Below, one piece after another: positions 15,742-24,281 of a stretch of DNA of 64,000 nt. The notes beneath the pieces are model-generated. The model did not search any database and was not told where the DNA came from. It saw only the letters and a list, made by a program, of their open reading frames with translations. This stretch comes from Amycolatopsis roodepoortensis (lineage in GTDB: Bacteria; Actinomycetota; Actinomycetes; Mycobacteriales; Pseudonocardiaceae), in the NCBI RefSeq assembly GCF_014873915.1, contig NZ_JADBEJ010000008.1:434001-498000 (forward strand), in the 5' to 3' direction. Position numbers and translations under genes: made by a program. The stretch's first letter is position 1. Each line of letters begins with the position of its first letter.

Positions 15742-18700
15742 CCGAACTTCCCGGCCGCGACACCCTTTCCGCCACGGAGTCCACAATGGACCCAGCGCGA
15801 CCGGGGAAGGGTCCGCTCGGCGCGCTGGCTCCACTTTCGAGTGCGGCGCGCCGGGCGTTGATCCTCAGCGGAATCCTGTCCTTCGTCAACGCGATCCTGC
15901 TGGTGGGGCAGGCTTTCCTGCTCGCCGACGTCCTCTCCGCGGTCGTCCGCGGAACACCGGGGGACCGCACCGCCCAGCTGGCCGTGCTGCTCGCGCTCGT
16001 CGCAGGGCGCGCGTTGACCGGCTGGGCGGTGCGGATCGTTTCCGTTCGCGCGGCCGCCCGCGCGAAGGAGGAGCTGCGCGCCAAAGCTCTCGACCACGCG
16101 TTGAAACTCGGTCCGGAATGGATCGCGCGCCGAGGTCACGGCGAGCTGACGTCGTTGACCACCAAGGGACTCGACGCGCTCGACGCCTACTTCACCCAGT
16201 ACCTCCCGGCGCTGGTGACCGCCGCGATCGTGCCGCTCGCCGCGGGCGTCGCGATCCTGTTCGCCGACTGGCCGTCGGCCGTGCTCGTCGTGATCACCGT
16301 GCCGCTGGTGCCGCTGTTCGCGATCCTGATCGGCAAGCACACCGCCGAGCGCGTCGCCGAAGCCGCCGACGCCGAGCAACGCCTGTCGGGGCACTTGCTC
16401 GAACTCGTCCGCGCCCTGCCGATCCTCAGCGCTTTCCGCCGCGCCGGGGCGCAGGCCGAGACGGTCCGGAAGATCTCCGAACGTCATCGCCGCACGACAC
16501 TCAAGACGTTGAAGGTCGCGTTCGCGTCGGCGTTCGCGCTGGAACTGATCGCGACGCTTTCGGTCGCGCTGGTCGCGGTCGTCATCGGTGTCCGCCTGGT
16601 CTCCGGCGATCTGCCACTGGCCATCGGGCTCGGCGTGCTGATCCTCGTGCCCGAGTGCTATCAGCCGCTGCGCGCGGTCGGTGCCGCGTTCCACGCCAGC
16701 GAAGACGGCGTCGAGGCCGTCCGCCGCGTCGCGGACGTGCTCGCGGAACCCTTGCCGCCCCACGGTTCCGGGTCACCCGCCAAGGGCGAGATCGACGTCC
16801 GCGGACTGCGCGTCGTCAGGCGCGGCGGATTCGCGCCCGACGGGGAGACGTTCAGCGTCCGGCCCGGCGAGATCACCTGGCTGCGCGCGCCCAGCGGCGG
16901 TGGCAAATCGACGACGCTCGCCACGCTGCTCGGTTTCGTGCAAGCGCACGACGGGACGATCACCGTCGGCGGCACCGACCTCGCCGACGCCGACGTGGAG
17001 CGGTGGCGCGAGAACGTCGCCTGGGTGCCGCAGTCGCCGGTGTTCGGCGGGGGCACGGTCCGCGAGGAGGCCGGCGGCGAAGACTTCCTCGCCGAACTCG
17101 ACCTCGCCGGGCTCGCCGAGCGGTCGGTTTCCAAGCTGTCACAGGGGCAACGGCAGCGTGTCGCGGTGGCGCGGGCGCTGACGCGGGCCCGGTCGGGCGC
17201 GTGGCTGCTCCTGCTCGACGAACCCACCGCCCACCTCGACGAGGCCAACGCCGCACTCGTCATGACCGCGGTCCGCAAAGCCGTCGACGAGGGGGCCGCC
17301 GCGATCATCGCCGCGCACGAGCGCACGTCCGGTGTCGACATATCGACCAACGCGATCCCCGAAGCCGGAGTCGTGGAAGAAGCGCGGGTAGTCAAACCGC
17401 TGCCCTGGCGCGACCTGCTGCACCCCAGGTTCTTCGGTGGGGCGTTGCTCGGCGCCGCCGCGTTGCTCGCCGGGGTCGCGCTGACCGCGCTTTCGGGCTG
17501 GCTGATCGCCAAAGCGTCGCAACAGCCGCCGATCCTGACGCTGACGGTGCTGATCGTCGGCGTGCGGACGTTCGGCCTCGCCCGCGCGGGGCTCCGCTAC
17601 CTCGAACGGCTGGTCACGCACGACGCCGCGTTCCGGATCGCCGGAAGCCTGCGCGTCCGGCTGTGGGAGTCGCTGGTGCGGCTCGGCCCGGCACGCGCTC
17701 TTCGGGCCGGTGAGGAGCAGCGACGGCTCGTCGGCGACACCGACACCGTGCGCGACCTGCTCCCGCGCGTGATCACGCCGCTGATCGTGGTCGCGCTGGT
17801 GGCCGTCGGCGCCGTCGCGGTCCAGGTCACCGTGCTGCCCGAAGCCGGGCTCGCGCTGGCCGCGGCGGTGCTGGTCAGCGCGTTCGCGCCGCTGCTCGCG
17901 CTCCGGGCGGAACGCCGCGCGACCAGTGCGCTGGCCGCCGGACGGCGTTCGGTTTCGGCGCAGGTGCTGAGCCTGTTCGAAGCCGCCGCCGAACTGATCG
18001 CGTACGGGGTCGACAAAGAGCGACGTCGCCGAATCGCCACGACCGACGCGGCGCTGACCGCCGAAGCCCGGCGACAGGCCTTCGGCGCCGGAGCGGCCGA
18101 CGCCCTGATCATCCTGGCGACAGGGGGCGCCACCGTCGTGAGCACCGGGTTCGCCGTGAGCGCCGTCGCCGCCGGCGCGCTGAACCCGGTCCTCGCGCCC
18201 GTGGTCGCCTTGGTGCCGCTCGCGCTGGCGGAGGTCCTCTCCCTTCTTCCGCCCGCCGCGCAGCACTGGGACACCCTGCGCCAGGCCCGTCTGCGCCTCG
18301 CCGCGTGCGATGAACGGGCCTTTCCCTGCGAGGAAAGCGTCGTTCCTGGCACCGGCGGGGTGCGGATCCGCAACGCCGACCTCGGCTGGCCCGGCACGGA
18401 GCGCCCGGTCCTCACCGGGGTCGACCTGGACATCGCGCCCGGCACGCACGTCGCCGTCGTCGGCCCGAGCGGCGCCGGGAAATCGACGCTCGTCGCGGCC
18501 CTGCTCGGTTTCCTCAAGCCGAGCAAGGGCGACGTCGCCGTTCCCGACAACGTCGCCTGGGCGCCGCAGGAACCGATGCTCGTCTCGACCACGGTCGCCG
18601 AGAACCTGCGCCTTGCCCAGCCGACGGCGTCCGAGGCCGACCTGCGGAAAGCCTTGTACCAGGCGGTTCTCGAGGACGTCGAGCTCACGACGATGCTCGA

Positions 18701-18980
18701 CAGCGCCGGCGCCGGGCTTTCGGGCGGGCAGGCGCAGCGGGTCGCGCTGGCGCGGGCCGTGCTCGGTGCCGCGCGGGCCGATCTGGTGCTGCTCGACGAG
18801 CCCACCGCCCACCTCGACGAGCCCACCGCGCGCACCGTCCGCGAACGGCTCGGCGAGGCGCTCGCCGGAAAGACCGTCGTCCACGTCACGCACAACGCCG
18901 CCGAAGCAGACGGCGCGGACGTGATCCTGGAGGTGCGGGAGGGCCGCGTCACAGCGCGCGCGATGGCCGGAGCCGACTAA
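15738..18980 (+). CDS. cydDC: Fused CydDC ABC exporter for cytochrome bd assembly
   Basis: The 1080-residue protein joins two ABC half-transporters that in many bacteria are the separate CydD and CydC. First half: six spans, Walker A APSGGGKST, signature LSQGQRQRV, LLLLDEPTAHLDE. Second half: six spans, Walker A GPSGAGKST, signature LSGGQAQRV, VLLDEPTAHLDE. The exporter moves thiols or haem-linked compounds needed to mature cytochrome bd. The fusion is usual in actinobacteria. The start at 15738 follows from the ATGA overlap with cydB; the open frame itself begins 114 codons earlier inside cydB. The stop overlaps the kinase start by one base. Confidence 0.95.
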   Translation: MTELPGRDTLSATESTMDPARPGKGPLGALAPLSSAARRALILSGILSFVNAILLVGQAFLLADVLSAVVRGTPGDRTAQLAVLLALVAGRALTGWAVRIVSVRAAARAKEELRAKALDHALKLGPEWIARRGHGELTSLTTKGLDALDAYFTQYLPALVTAAIVPLAAGVAILFADWPSAVLVVITVPLVPLFAILIGKHTAERVAEAADAEQRLSGHLLELVRALPILSAFRRAGAQAETVRKISERHRRTTLKTLKVAFASAFALELIATLSVALVAVVIGVRLVSGDLPLAIGLGVLILVPECYQPLRAVGAAFHASEDGVEAVRRVADVLAEPLPPHGSGSPAKGEIDVRGLRVVRRGGFAPDGETFSVRPGEITWLRAPSGGGKSTTLATLLGFVQAHDGTITVGGTDLADADVERWRENVAWVPQSPVFGGGTVREEAGGEDFLAELDLAGLAERSVSKLSQGQRQRVAVARALTRARSGAWLLLLDEPTAHLDEANAALVMTAVRKAVDEGAAAIIAAHERTSGVDISTNAIPEAGVVEEARVVKPLPWRDLLHPRFFGGALLGAAALLAGVALTALSGWLIAKASQQPPILTLTVLIVGVRTFGLARAGLRYLERLVTHDAAFRIAGSLRVRLWESLVRLGPARALRAGEEQRRLVGDTDTVRDLLPRVITPLIVVALVAVGAVAVQVTVLPEAGLALAAAVLVSAFAPLLALRAERRATSALAAGRRSVSAQVLSLFEAAAELIAYGVDKERRRRIATTDAALTAEARRQAFGAGAADALIILATGGATVVSTGFAVSAVAAGALNPVLAPVVALVPLALAEVLSLLPPAAQHWDTLRQARLRLAACDERAFPCEESVVPGTGGVRIRNADLGWPGTERPVLTGVDLDIAPGTHVAVVGPSGAGKSTLVAALLGFLKPSKGDVAVPDNVAWAPQEPMLVSTTVAENLRLAQPTASEADLRKALYQAVLEDVELTTMLDSAGAGLSGGQAQRVALARAVLGAARADLVLLDEPTAHLDEPTARTVRERLGEALAGKTVVHVTHNAAEADGADVILEVREGRVTARAMAGAD

Positions 18981-20140
18981 TGTCGACAGCGCTCATGGAT
19001 CCCACGCTTGCCGCGCGCGCACTGTCCGCCGCCACCGAGATCACCGGCACCGCCCTGTCGGGTGAAGACCCGGGCGACGTGCTGGAGACCGTGGTCGCCC
19101 GCGCCGTCGAACTGGCCGAGGCAGACCTCGGTCTCGTCATGGTGCGCGCCGACGACGGCCAGGTGGTCGCCGAGGCCGCGCACGGGGACACCACCCAGGG
19201 CCTCCGGGGGCTGGCCTTTTCCGCCGATTCCGCCGCCGGCCAGGTCGCCAGGGGCGGGAAACCGGTGGTCAGCGAGGATTTCACCGTCGATCCCCGCACG
19301 GCGCCGTTCGTACCGCCGGAGCTTCAGGGCTTCGGGCCGTTCGCCGCGTCGGCGTTCGGCGCGGGCGGGCGCGTCCTCGGCGCGCTCACCGTGTACCGCC
19401 GCCACGGCGGGGAACCGTTCTCCGCCAGCACGGTCGAGGTGCTCACGGCGTTCGCCGCGCAGGCGGGTGTGGTGCTGGCGCTGGCGGAAGGCGCCAACGC
19501 CCGGCATCGCGTCACCCTCTACCAAGAGCGGGAACGCATCGCGCGCGAGCTGCACGACGTCATCGTGCAGCGCCTCTACGGCGCCGGGATGCAGCTCGAC
19601 CGCGTCCGCAAGAACATGCGGAAACGGTTCGCGCAGGCCGACGGCGCGCGGCTGTCCGAGGCGATCGACCAGCTCGACCAGACCATCGAAGAGATCCGCG
19701 GTACCGTGCGCGCCCTGCGCAGCCCGGAACCCGCGAACCAGACGGCCACCGCCACCGACCTCGCCGAGTCCGCACGGGGCGAGGTGCGCATCGCGGGAGA
19801 GCTTCTCGGCTACCCGCCGACCCTCGAACTTTCGGGGGAACTGGCCGACATCCCCGCCGAGCAGGCGGATCACATCCGCGCCGCCCTGCGCGAAGCACTG
19901 TCCAATGTGGTCAGACACTCCGGGGCGAGCGAGACCCGCGTGACGCTCAGCCGTGACGCGGAAGGCGTCAAGCTCCGCGTGCGGGACAACGGATCCGGTG
20001 TTCCGCAGGGAGTGGCCAAACGCGGCCTCCGTCATCTCGCCGAACGCGCGACGACGTCCGGTGGGCGCTTTTCGATCAATTCTTCCCCGAGTCTCGGGAC
20101 TTTGGTCGCTTTCGACGTTCCGCTCGATCAAAACGTGTGA
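18980..20140 (+). CDS. GAF-domain sensor histidine kinase (HisKA_3 type)
   Basis: The 386-residue soluble kinase has one GAF domain (about residues 12-170), a HisKA_3 dimer domain with the phospho-acceptor His192 in IARELHDVIVQRLYG, and a HATPase domain. The latter holds REALSNVVRHSGAS, the G1 box VRDNGSGVP and a G2-like KRGLRHLAERA. It resembles the DevS/DosS class that senses oxygen or redox state, but has one GAF, not two, and I cannot identify a haem ligand. It is the last gene of the cydAB-cydDC run (one-base overlap), so it probably controls respiration. No response regulator adjoins it; a DevR-like one lies at 25866-26492. Confidence 0.88.
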   Translation: MSTALMDPTLAARALSAATEITGTALSGEDPGDVLETVVARAVELAEADLGLVMVRADDGQVVAEAAHGDTTQGLRGLAFSADSAAGQVARGGKPVVSEDFTVDPRTAPFVPPELQGFGPFAASAFGAGGRVLGALTVYRRHGGEPFSASTVEVLTAFAAQAGVVLALAEGANARHRVTLYQERERIARELHDVIVQRLYGAGMQLDRVRKNMRKRFAQADGARLSEAIDQLDQTIEEIRGTVRALRSPEPANQTATATDLAESARGEVRIAGELLGYPPTLELSGELADIPAEQADHIRAALREALSNVVRHSGASETRVTLSRDAEGVKLRVRDNGSGVPQGVAKRGLRHLAERATTSGGRFSINSSPSLGTLVAFDVPLDQNV

Positions 20141-20226
20141 AATTAACGGTAACAGCTGGAGCCGGTGCGCGACTTCAAGAGCATCGAACGCGCTCGGAGC
20201 GCGAATTCCCAGTGAAAGGACTTCCC

Positions 20227-20835
20227 ATGTCCTCGGTTCGTCGCGCCCTCGGCACGGCCGTCATCCTCGCCGGATTCTCCTTGTTCGGTCCCGCTTCCGT
20301 GGCGTTCGCGCTGGCGGAGGCGCCCGCGATCGCCGATCTCGACTGTGGTGACTTCCAGTACCAGGAAGACGCTCAGGCCGAACTCGCGAAAGATCGATCC
20401 GATCCGCATCGCCTGGATGACGACAACGACGGAATCGCCTGCGAAACACTTCCCAAGCGCGGAACGGTGCCGACGAAAACGACCACGCCCACCCCGCCGC
20501 CGAGCACCACGAAAACTACGGCGCCGCGATCCACCGACAAGGATTGCGCCGATTTCCCGTCGCAGGCCGCCGCGCAGGCCGAGCTCAAGAAGAACCCGCG
20601 AGACCCGCACAAACTCGACGCTGACCACGACGGCTACGCCTGCGAATCCCGGTTCGGCGAACCGGCGAAATCGGGCCAGGTCAAGGTCAAACCCGTCGGC
20701 GGCGTCGCGACCGGCGGCGGCGAGGCCAACGGTGGTCCTATGGAGGTCGCCGCGGTCGCGCTGACCGGCGCCGCACTGCTGACCGCGACGGCGGCGGGCG
20801 CGTCCCTGGTGCTCCGGCGGCGTGCCGAACGATGA
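20227..20835 (+). CDS. Surface protein with two excalibur calcium-binding domains
   Basis: The 202-residue protein has a signal peptide (SSVRRALGTAVILAGFSLFG, cut near AFA-LAEA). Two excalibur domains follow (about residues 38-75 and 98-140), each with the DCxDF opening and an EF-hand-like loop: DDDNDGIACE and DADHDGYACE. A Thr/Pro linker separates them. The C-terminus has KPVGGVATGGG, a membrane span and RRRAER, that is, a sortase-type sorting signal without classic LPXTG. AAAGGA before ATG 20227 sets the start. It overlaps the sortase gene by four bases, so the sortase probably anchors this protein. Confidence 0.85.
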   Translation: MSSVRRALGTAVILAGFSLFGPASVAFALAEAPAIADLDCGDFQYQEDAQAELAKDRSDPHRLDDDNDGIACETLPKRGTVPTKTTTPTPPPSTTKTTAPRSTDKDCADFPSQAAAQAELKKNPRDPHKLDADHDGYACESRFGEPAKSGQVKVKPVGGVATGGGEANGGPMEVAAVALTGAALLTATAAGASLVLRRRAER

Positions 20836-21464
20836 CCGGGGCGTTCTGGCGCCGGTGGCCGTTTCCGCTGGTCATCGGCGCCCTCATCGGGGTGGTGTGC
20901 GCGGTCGCGCTGACCGCGTGCGCCGTTCCGCCGCCGGGCAAGGTCGCTTCGCCGGCGCCGCCCACCACCATCTCCACGGCGGCGCCTTCTCCTACGACGG
21001 TCTCTCCGCTCGCGCCCGCCCGGCCCGCCAAGCTCGAAATCCCGGCGATCGGGGTCCGCACCGGCGAGATCATCGACCTCGGCCTGGCCGGCGACGGCAC
21101 CCTGGAGGTGCCGCACGACGCGATCACCACCGGCTGGTTCACCGGTGGCCCGGCGCCCGGCGAGATCGGGCCCGCGGTCCTCGCCGGGCACGTCGACTAC
21201 AAGAAGGTCCCCGGTGTCTTCGTCCGGCTCAAGGAACTGAAGGCCGGCGACCAAGCCCTCGTCCACCGCGCGGACGGGATCACCGCGGTGTTCACCGTGT
21301 ACGCCGTCGAACGGCATGCGAAGGCGTCCTTCCCCACGGAGAAGGTCTACGGCGACACGACCGGACCCGAACTGCGCCTGATCACCTGCGGCGGTGATTT
21401 CGACTCCTCGACCGGCAACTACCTCGACAACGTCATCGCCTACGCGAAACTGACGCGCGCTTAG
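20832..21464 (+). CDS. Class F sortase
   Basis: The 210-residue transpeptidase has an N-terminal membrane span (FPLVIGALIGVVCAVALTAC), a Pro/Thr-rich linker and a sortase barrel from about residue 65. The catalytic His is in LAGHVDY and the Cys in LITCGGDFD, with the closing NYLDNVIAYAKL typical of class F. The Arg common in other classes is not obvious near the end. The span ends in LTAC, which resembles a lipobox by chance or design. The gene overlaps the excalibur protein gene (ATGA), its likely substrate. Confidence 0.88.
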   Translation: MTGAFWRRWPFPLVIGALIGVVCAVALTACAVPPPGKVASPAPPTTISTAAPSPTTVSPLAPARPAKLEIPAIGVRTGEIIDLGLAGDGTLEVPHDAITTGWFTGGPAPGEIGPAVLAGHVDYKKVPGVFVRLKELKAGDQALVHRADGITAVFTVYAVERHAKASFPTEKVYGDTTGPELRLITCGGDFDSSTGNYLDNVIAYAKLTRA

Positions 21465-21473
21465 ATTCGGAGA

Positions 21474-22100
21474 ATGCGCACCGTCTACGTCGTCACGCAT
21501 CCGGAGGCCACCCACCACGTCGATCGCCTGGTGGGCGGATGGTTCGACTCCGAACTCACCCCCGCCGGTGAACGCGCGGCCGTCGCCGTCGCCGAATCGC
21601 TGCGGGCGAAGGTGCCGGACGAGGTGGAGCTCTACTCCTCGGATCTGCGCCGCACCGCGCGGACCGCGGAACTGATCGGCGAACGGCTCGGCGTGGTCCC
21701 GATCCTGGACCGGCGGCTGCGCGAGAAGTCGTACGGGGAAGCCGGTGGCAAACCGCAGGCGTGGCTCGACAGCAGGTTCGTCCCGCCGCCCGCGTCCGGC
21801 GAGCGGCTGGGGCACGACGAGGGAATCCCCGGCGCCGAAACCAAAGGCGCGATGGCGGCGAGGGTGTACGCGGCCATGGAGTCGATCCTGGAAAGCCGTT
21901 GCGAGCACCAGATCGTCGTCACGCACGGCGGTGCGCTCACCTTCGTGATCGCCGCGTGGATCCGGATGCCGCTCGAATCGGCCGGGTACGTCGACTTCCG
22001 CGGTTCACCCGGCAGTGTCACGGTGCTGCGAGAGGACGACTACTTCCACAACCGGCAGGTCGTGATCGGTCATCTCCCGACCGGCGAGGCCGATCGTTGA
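21474..22100 (+). CDS. Histidine-phosphatase-fold protein with altered RHG motif
   Basis: The 208-residue protein has the phosphoglycerate-mutase-like fold: ELTPAGERAAVAVAESL, LYSSDLRRTARTAELI, the acid EKSYGEAGG and the second His in VVTHGGALTFVI. The first motif, normally RHGE, reads VVTHPEATHH: the His is kept but the Arg is Thr and the Gly is Pro. Activity may be changed or lost, or this may be a subfamily with its own chemistry. TAGATT (21462-21467) overlaps the sortase stop codon and ends six bases before the ATG, so the mRNA may be leaderless. Confidence 0.8.
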   Translation: MRTVYVVTHPEATHHVDRLVGGWFDSELTPAGERAAVAVAESLRAKVPDEVELYSSDLRRTARTAELIGERLGVVPILDRRLREKSYGEAGGKPQAWLDSRFVPPPASGERLGHDEGIPGAETKGAMAARVYAAMESILESRCEHQIVVTHGGALTFVIAAWIRMPLESAGYVDFRGSPGSVTVLREDDYFHNRQVVIGHLPTGEADR

Positions 22101-22136
22101 TAGCCTCGGTACGAGCCGTGACGAGGGGAACACGCC

Positions 22137-24281
22137 GTGTGGGAAGCCGTTCTGGGTGAGGCCGTGAAAGCGCTGGCGGTCGGTGCCGCCGGCGGGGTGA
22201 AGGACCTGGTGGCCAAACGGCTCGCCCGTCGCCGCACCGCACAGGACGTCGAGGCGCTGCTCGCGGATCCCGGCAGCGCCGAGCGGGCGGTCCGGGAACT
22301 GGGCGAAACCGATCCCGAATTCGCCGAGCGATTGCAGGAGATCCTCGCGGGAGACGGTACCGGCGTCCGCGATGTGCCGGGCTCGCCCGCGCATTTCGTC
22401 GACCGGGACAGGGAACGACAGAGCGCTTCGGGGCCCGGGGTCCACGTCATCACCGGTCCGCGCGGGGCCGGGAAGAGCGCGCTCGTGTACCGGCTCGCGG
22501 ACGACCTCCGCGACCGCTACCCCGATCAGGTTTACGTCGACCTCGCGGACTATCGCGACGGCACCGTGCTGCGCCGCTCGGAGGTGGCGACCAGGGTCCT
22601 GCGCGCGCTCGGGGTCGAGACGAATCTGGTGACCACGAACCCCGCCGAGCTGTGGGCCCAGTACCGGTCGGTCACCGCCCGGCGCCGGTTCCTCCTGGCA
22701 CTGGACAACGCCGAGGTGGCCACGGACTTCCGCGAGCTGATCCCGTCGTCGCCGTCGAGTCTCGTGCTGGTGACCGCCATCCGCCAGGACGACGACCTGC
22801 TGGCGGGCAACGTCGCTCCGCCGATCGAACTGGACTCCCTCGAACGGGACTTCGCGCTCGAACTCCTCGGCAAGGCGTCGGATCCGGCGGCCGTCGAGGC
22901 GGAACGCGACGCCGCCGCCGAACTCGCCGCGCTGTGCGACCACATGCCGTTCGCCCTGGTGCAGGCCGGCGTCCGGATCCGCAAACGACTGCGGCGCGGC
23001 CCCGGCGCGGTCGCCTCGGTACTGGCCGATTTCCGGCGGACCGGGGTGCTCGGCGGTGTCGACGTCATCGCGATGGCGTTCGAGCAATCGTTCGCCGAGC
23101 TGTCCGCCGACGCCGCGGAGCTCTGCGAACTGCTGGCGTCCCATCCCGGGCCCGATTTCACGACGGCGTCGGCGACCGCGGTCTTCGGCAAGCCCGCCGG
23201 AGACGCGCTCGACGAACTCACCGACGCGGGGTTCCTGGCGCCGACCGGCACTCCCCGGCAGCGGCTGTTCAACCTGATCCGGGAGGGGGCGCGCCGGCGC
23301 GGGACCCGGGACGTCGCGATCGATCGGGCGTTGCTCTTCTTCCGCGACCAGGCCGTCGCCGCGGACCACCGCACCAGCCCGGACCGCCTGCGTTGCTACG
23401 AGCCGGTTTCCGTGCCCGCCCCGGATTTCGAGGGTAAGGCGCCGCTCGACTGGGTCGAGGACGCCCGGGAAACCTATGGCGCGCTGGCGTTCCAGGCCTA
23501 CGAGCGGGAACGGGACGTCGAACTCGGACAAATCTGCGGCGCGCTGGAAGTGCTCATGCTCAACCGCGGGCACCATCGGCTTTTCGCCCACATCAACCAC
23601 TTCGGTCTCCTCGCGGCGAGGCGGCATGGAGAACCGGCCCTGACCACGAGGATCCTCAGTCAGCAAGGCCGTACCTACTTCCTGCTGCACGATTTCGACC
23701 GCGCCCAGCCACTGCTGGAAGAGGCGCTCGAAACGGTCCGGACCCTGGACAACCCCGCACTGGAATCTTCCGTGCAGGAGTTCTGCGGCCGGTTCCACGA
23801 AGAGAAAGGGCTTCTCCCGGCCGCCGCGGACTTCCTCTGGCGAGCCGTGACACTGGACCGGGCGATGGCCGAAGCGGGCCGCCGGTCGCTCGGCATCCAC
23901 ACCCGCATGCTGGCGAACGTGCTGCTGAAGGCCGGCGCGTACGAGCACGTCTGGGCGTTGCTCGCCGAATCCGCACAGCAGTTCCCCGCGTCGGACAGCC
24001 GGAACCTCGGCCGGGTGTCGATGGTGCGTGCCAAATACCTCCGGACGGTCGGCCACCACGACGACGCCGAACGCGAACTGCTCGAAGCGTGGCGGCTGGT
24101 GTCCGGCGCGACGCAGTACACGGCCGAGTTCGAGGAGGAGTTCGGCAGGCTGTTCGCGGCGCGCGGCGACCACGGCCGGGCGCACACGCACTTCCAGCGT
24201 GCCTGGCAGACGTACTTCGACGCGGGGCATCCGCGAGAGGCCGAGTTCCGTTCGGTCCTGGCTAACACCGGGCGACGGTGA
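22137..24281 (+). CDS. STAND NTPase with N-terminal helical domain and TPR-like repeats
   Basis: The 714-residue protein has three parts. Residues 1-85 form a small helical domain of unknown function (VKALAVGAAGGVKDLVAKRL), the place where effector or adaptor domains sit in such proteins. Residues ~95-370 form an NB-ARC-type ATPase with Walker A GPRGAGKS (107-114), Walker B FLLALDNA (185-192), LVLVTAIR, and a winged-helix part. Residues ~440-714 are TPR-like helical repeats. It resembles AfsR-type proteins without the DNA-binding and BTAD domains. Members serve as signalling switches, some as phage-sensing defence proteins. It ends 20 bases inside the convergent gene at 24262. No transmembrane segment is seen. 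Confidence 0.8.
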   Translation: MWEAVLGEAVKALAVGAAGGVKDLVAKRLARRRTAQDVEALLADPGSAERAVRELGETDPEFAERLQEILAGDGTGVRDVPGSPAHFVDRDRERQSASGPGVHVITGPRGAGKSALVYRLADDLRDRYPDQVYVDLADYRDGTVLRRSEVATRVLRALGVETNLVTTNPAELWAQYRSVTARRRFLLALDNAEVATDFRELIPSSPSSLVLVTAIRQDDDLLAGNVAPPIELDSLERDFALELLGKASDPAAVEAERDAAAELAALCDHMPFALVQAGVRIRKRLRRGPGAVASVLADFRRTGVLGGVDVIAMAFEQSFAELSADAAELCELLASHPGPDFTTASATAVFGKPAGDALDELTDAGFLAPTGTPRQRLFNLIREGARRRGTRDVAIDRALLFFRDQAVAADHRTSPDRLRCYEPVSVPAPDFEGKAPLDWVEDARETYGALAFQAYERERDVELGQICGALEVLMLNRGHHRLFAHINHFGLLAARRHGEPALTTRILSQQGRTYFLLHDFDRAQPLLEEALETVRTLDNPALESSVQEFCGRFHEEKGLLPAAADFLWRAVTLDRAMAEAGRRSLGIHTRMLANVLLKAGAYEHVWALLAESAQQFPASDSRNLGRVSMVRAKYLRTVGHHDDAERELLEAWRLVSGATQYTAEFEEEFGRLFAARGDHGRAHTHFQRAWQTYFDAGHPREAEFRSVLANTGRR

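Noticed and set aside
19980..20226. Upstream start (20137) for the excalibur protein
   Set aside because: It would add 30 residues before a complete signal peptide; the ATG at 20227 has a good ribosome site and opens the signal peptide.
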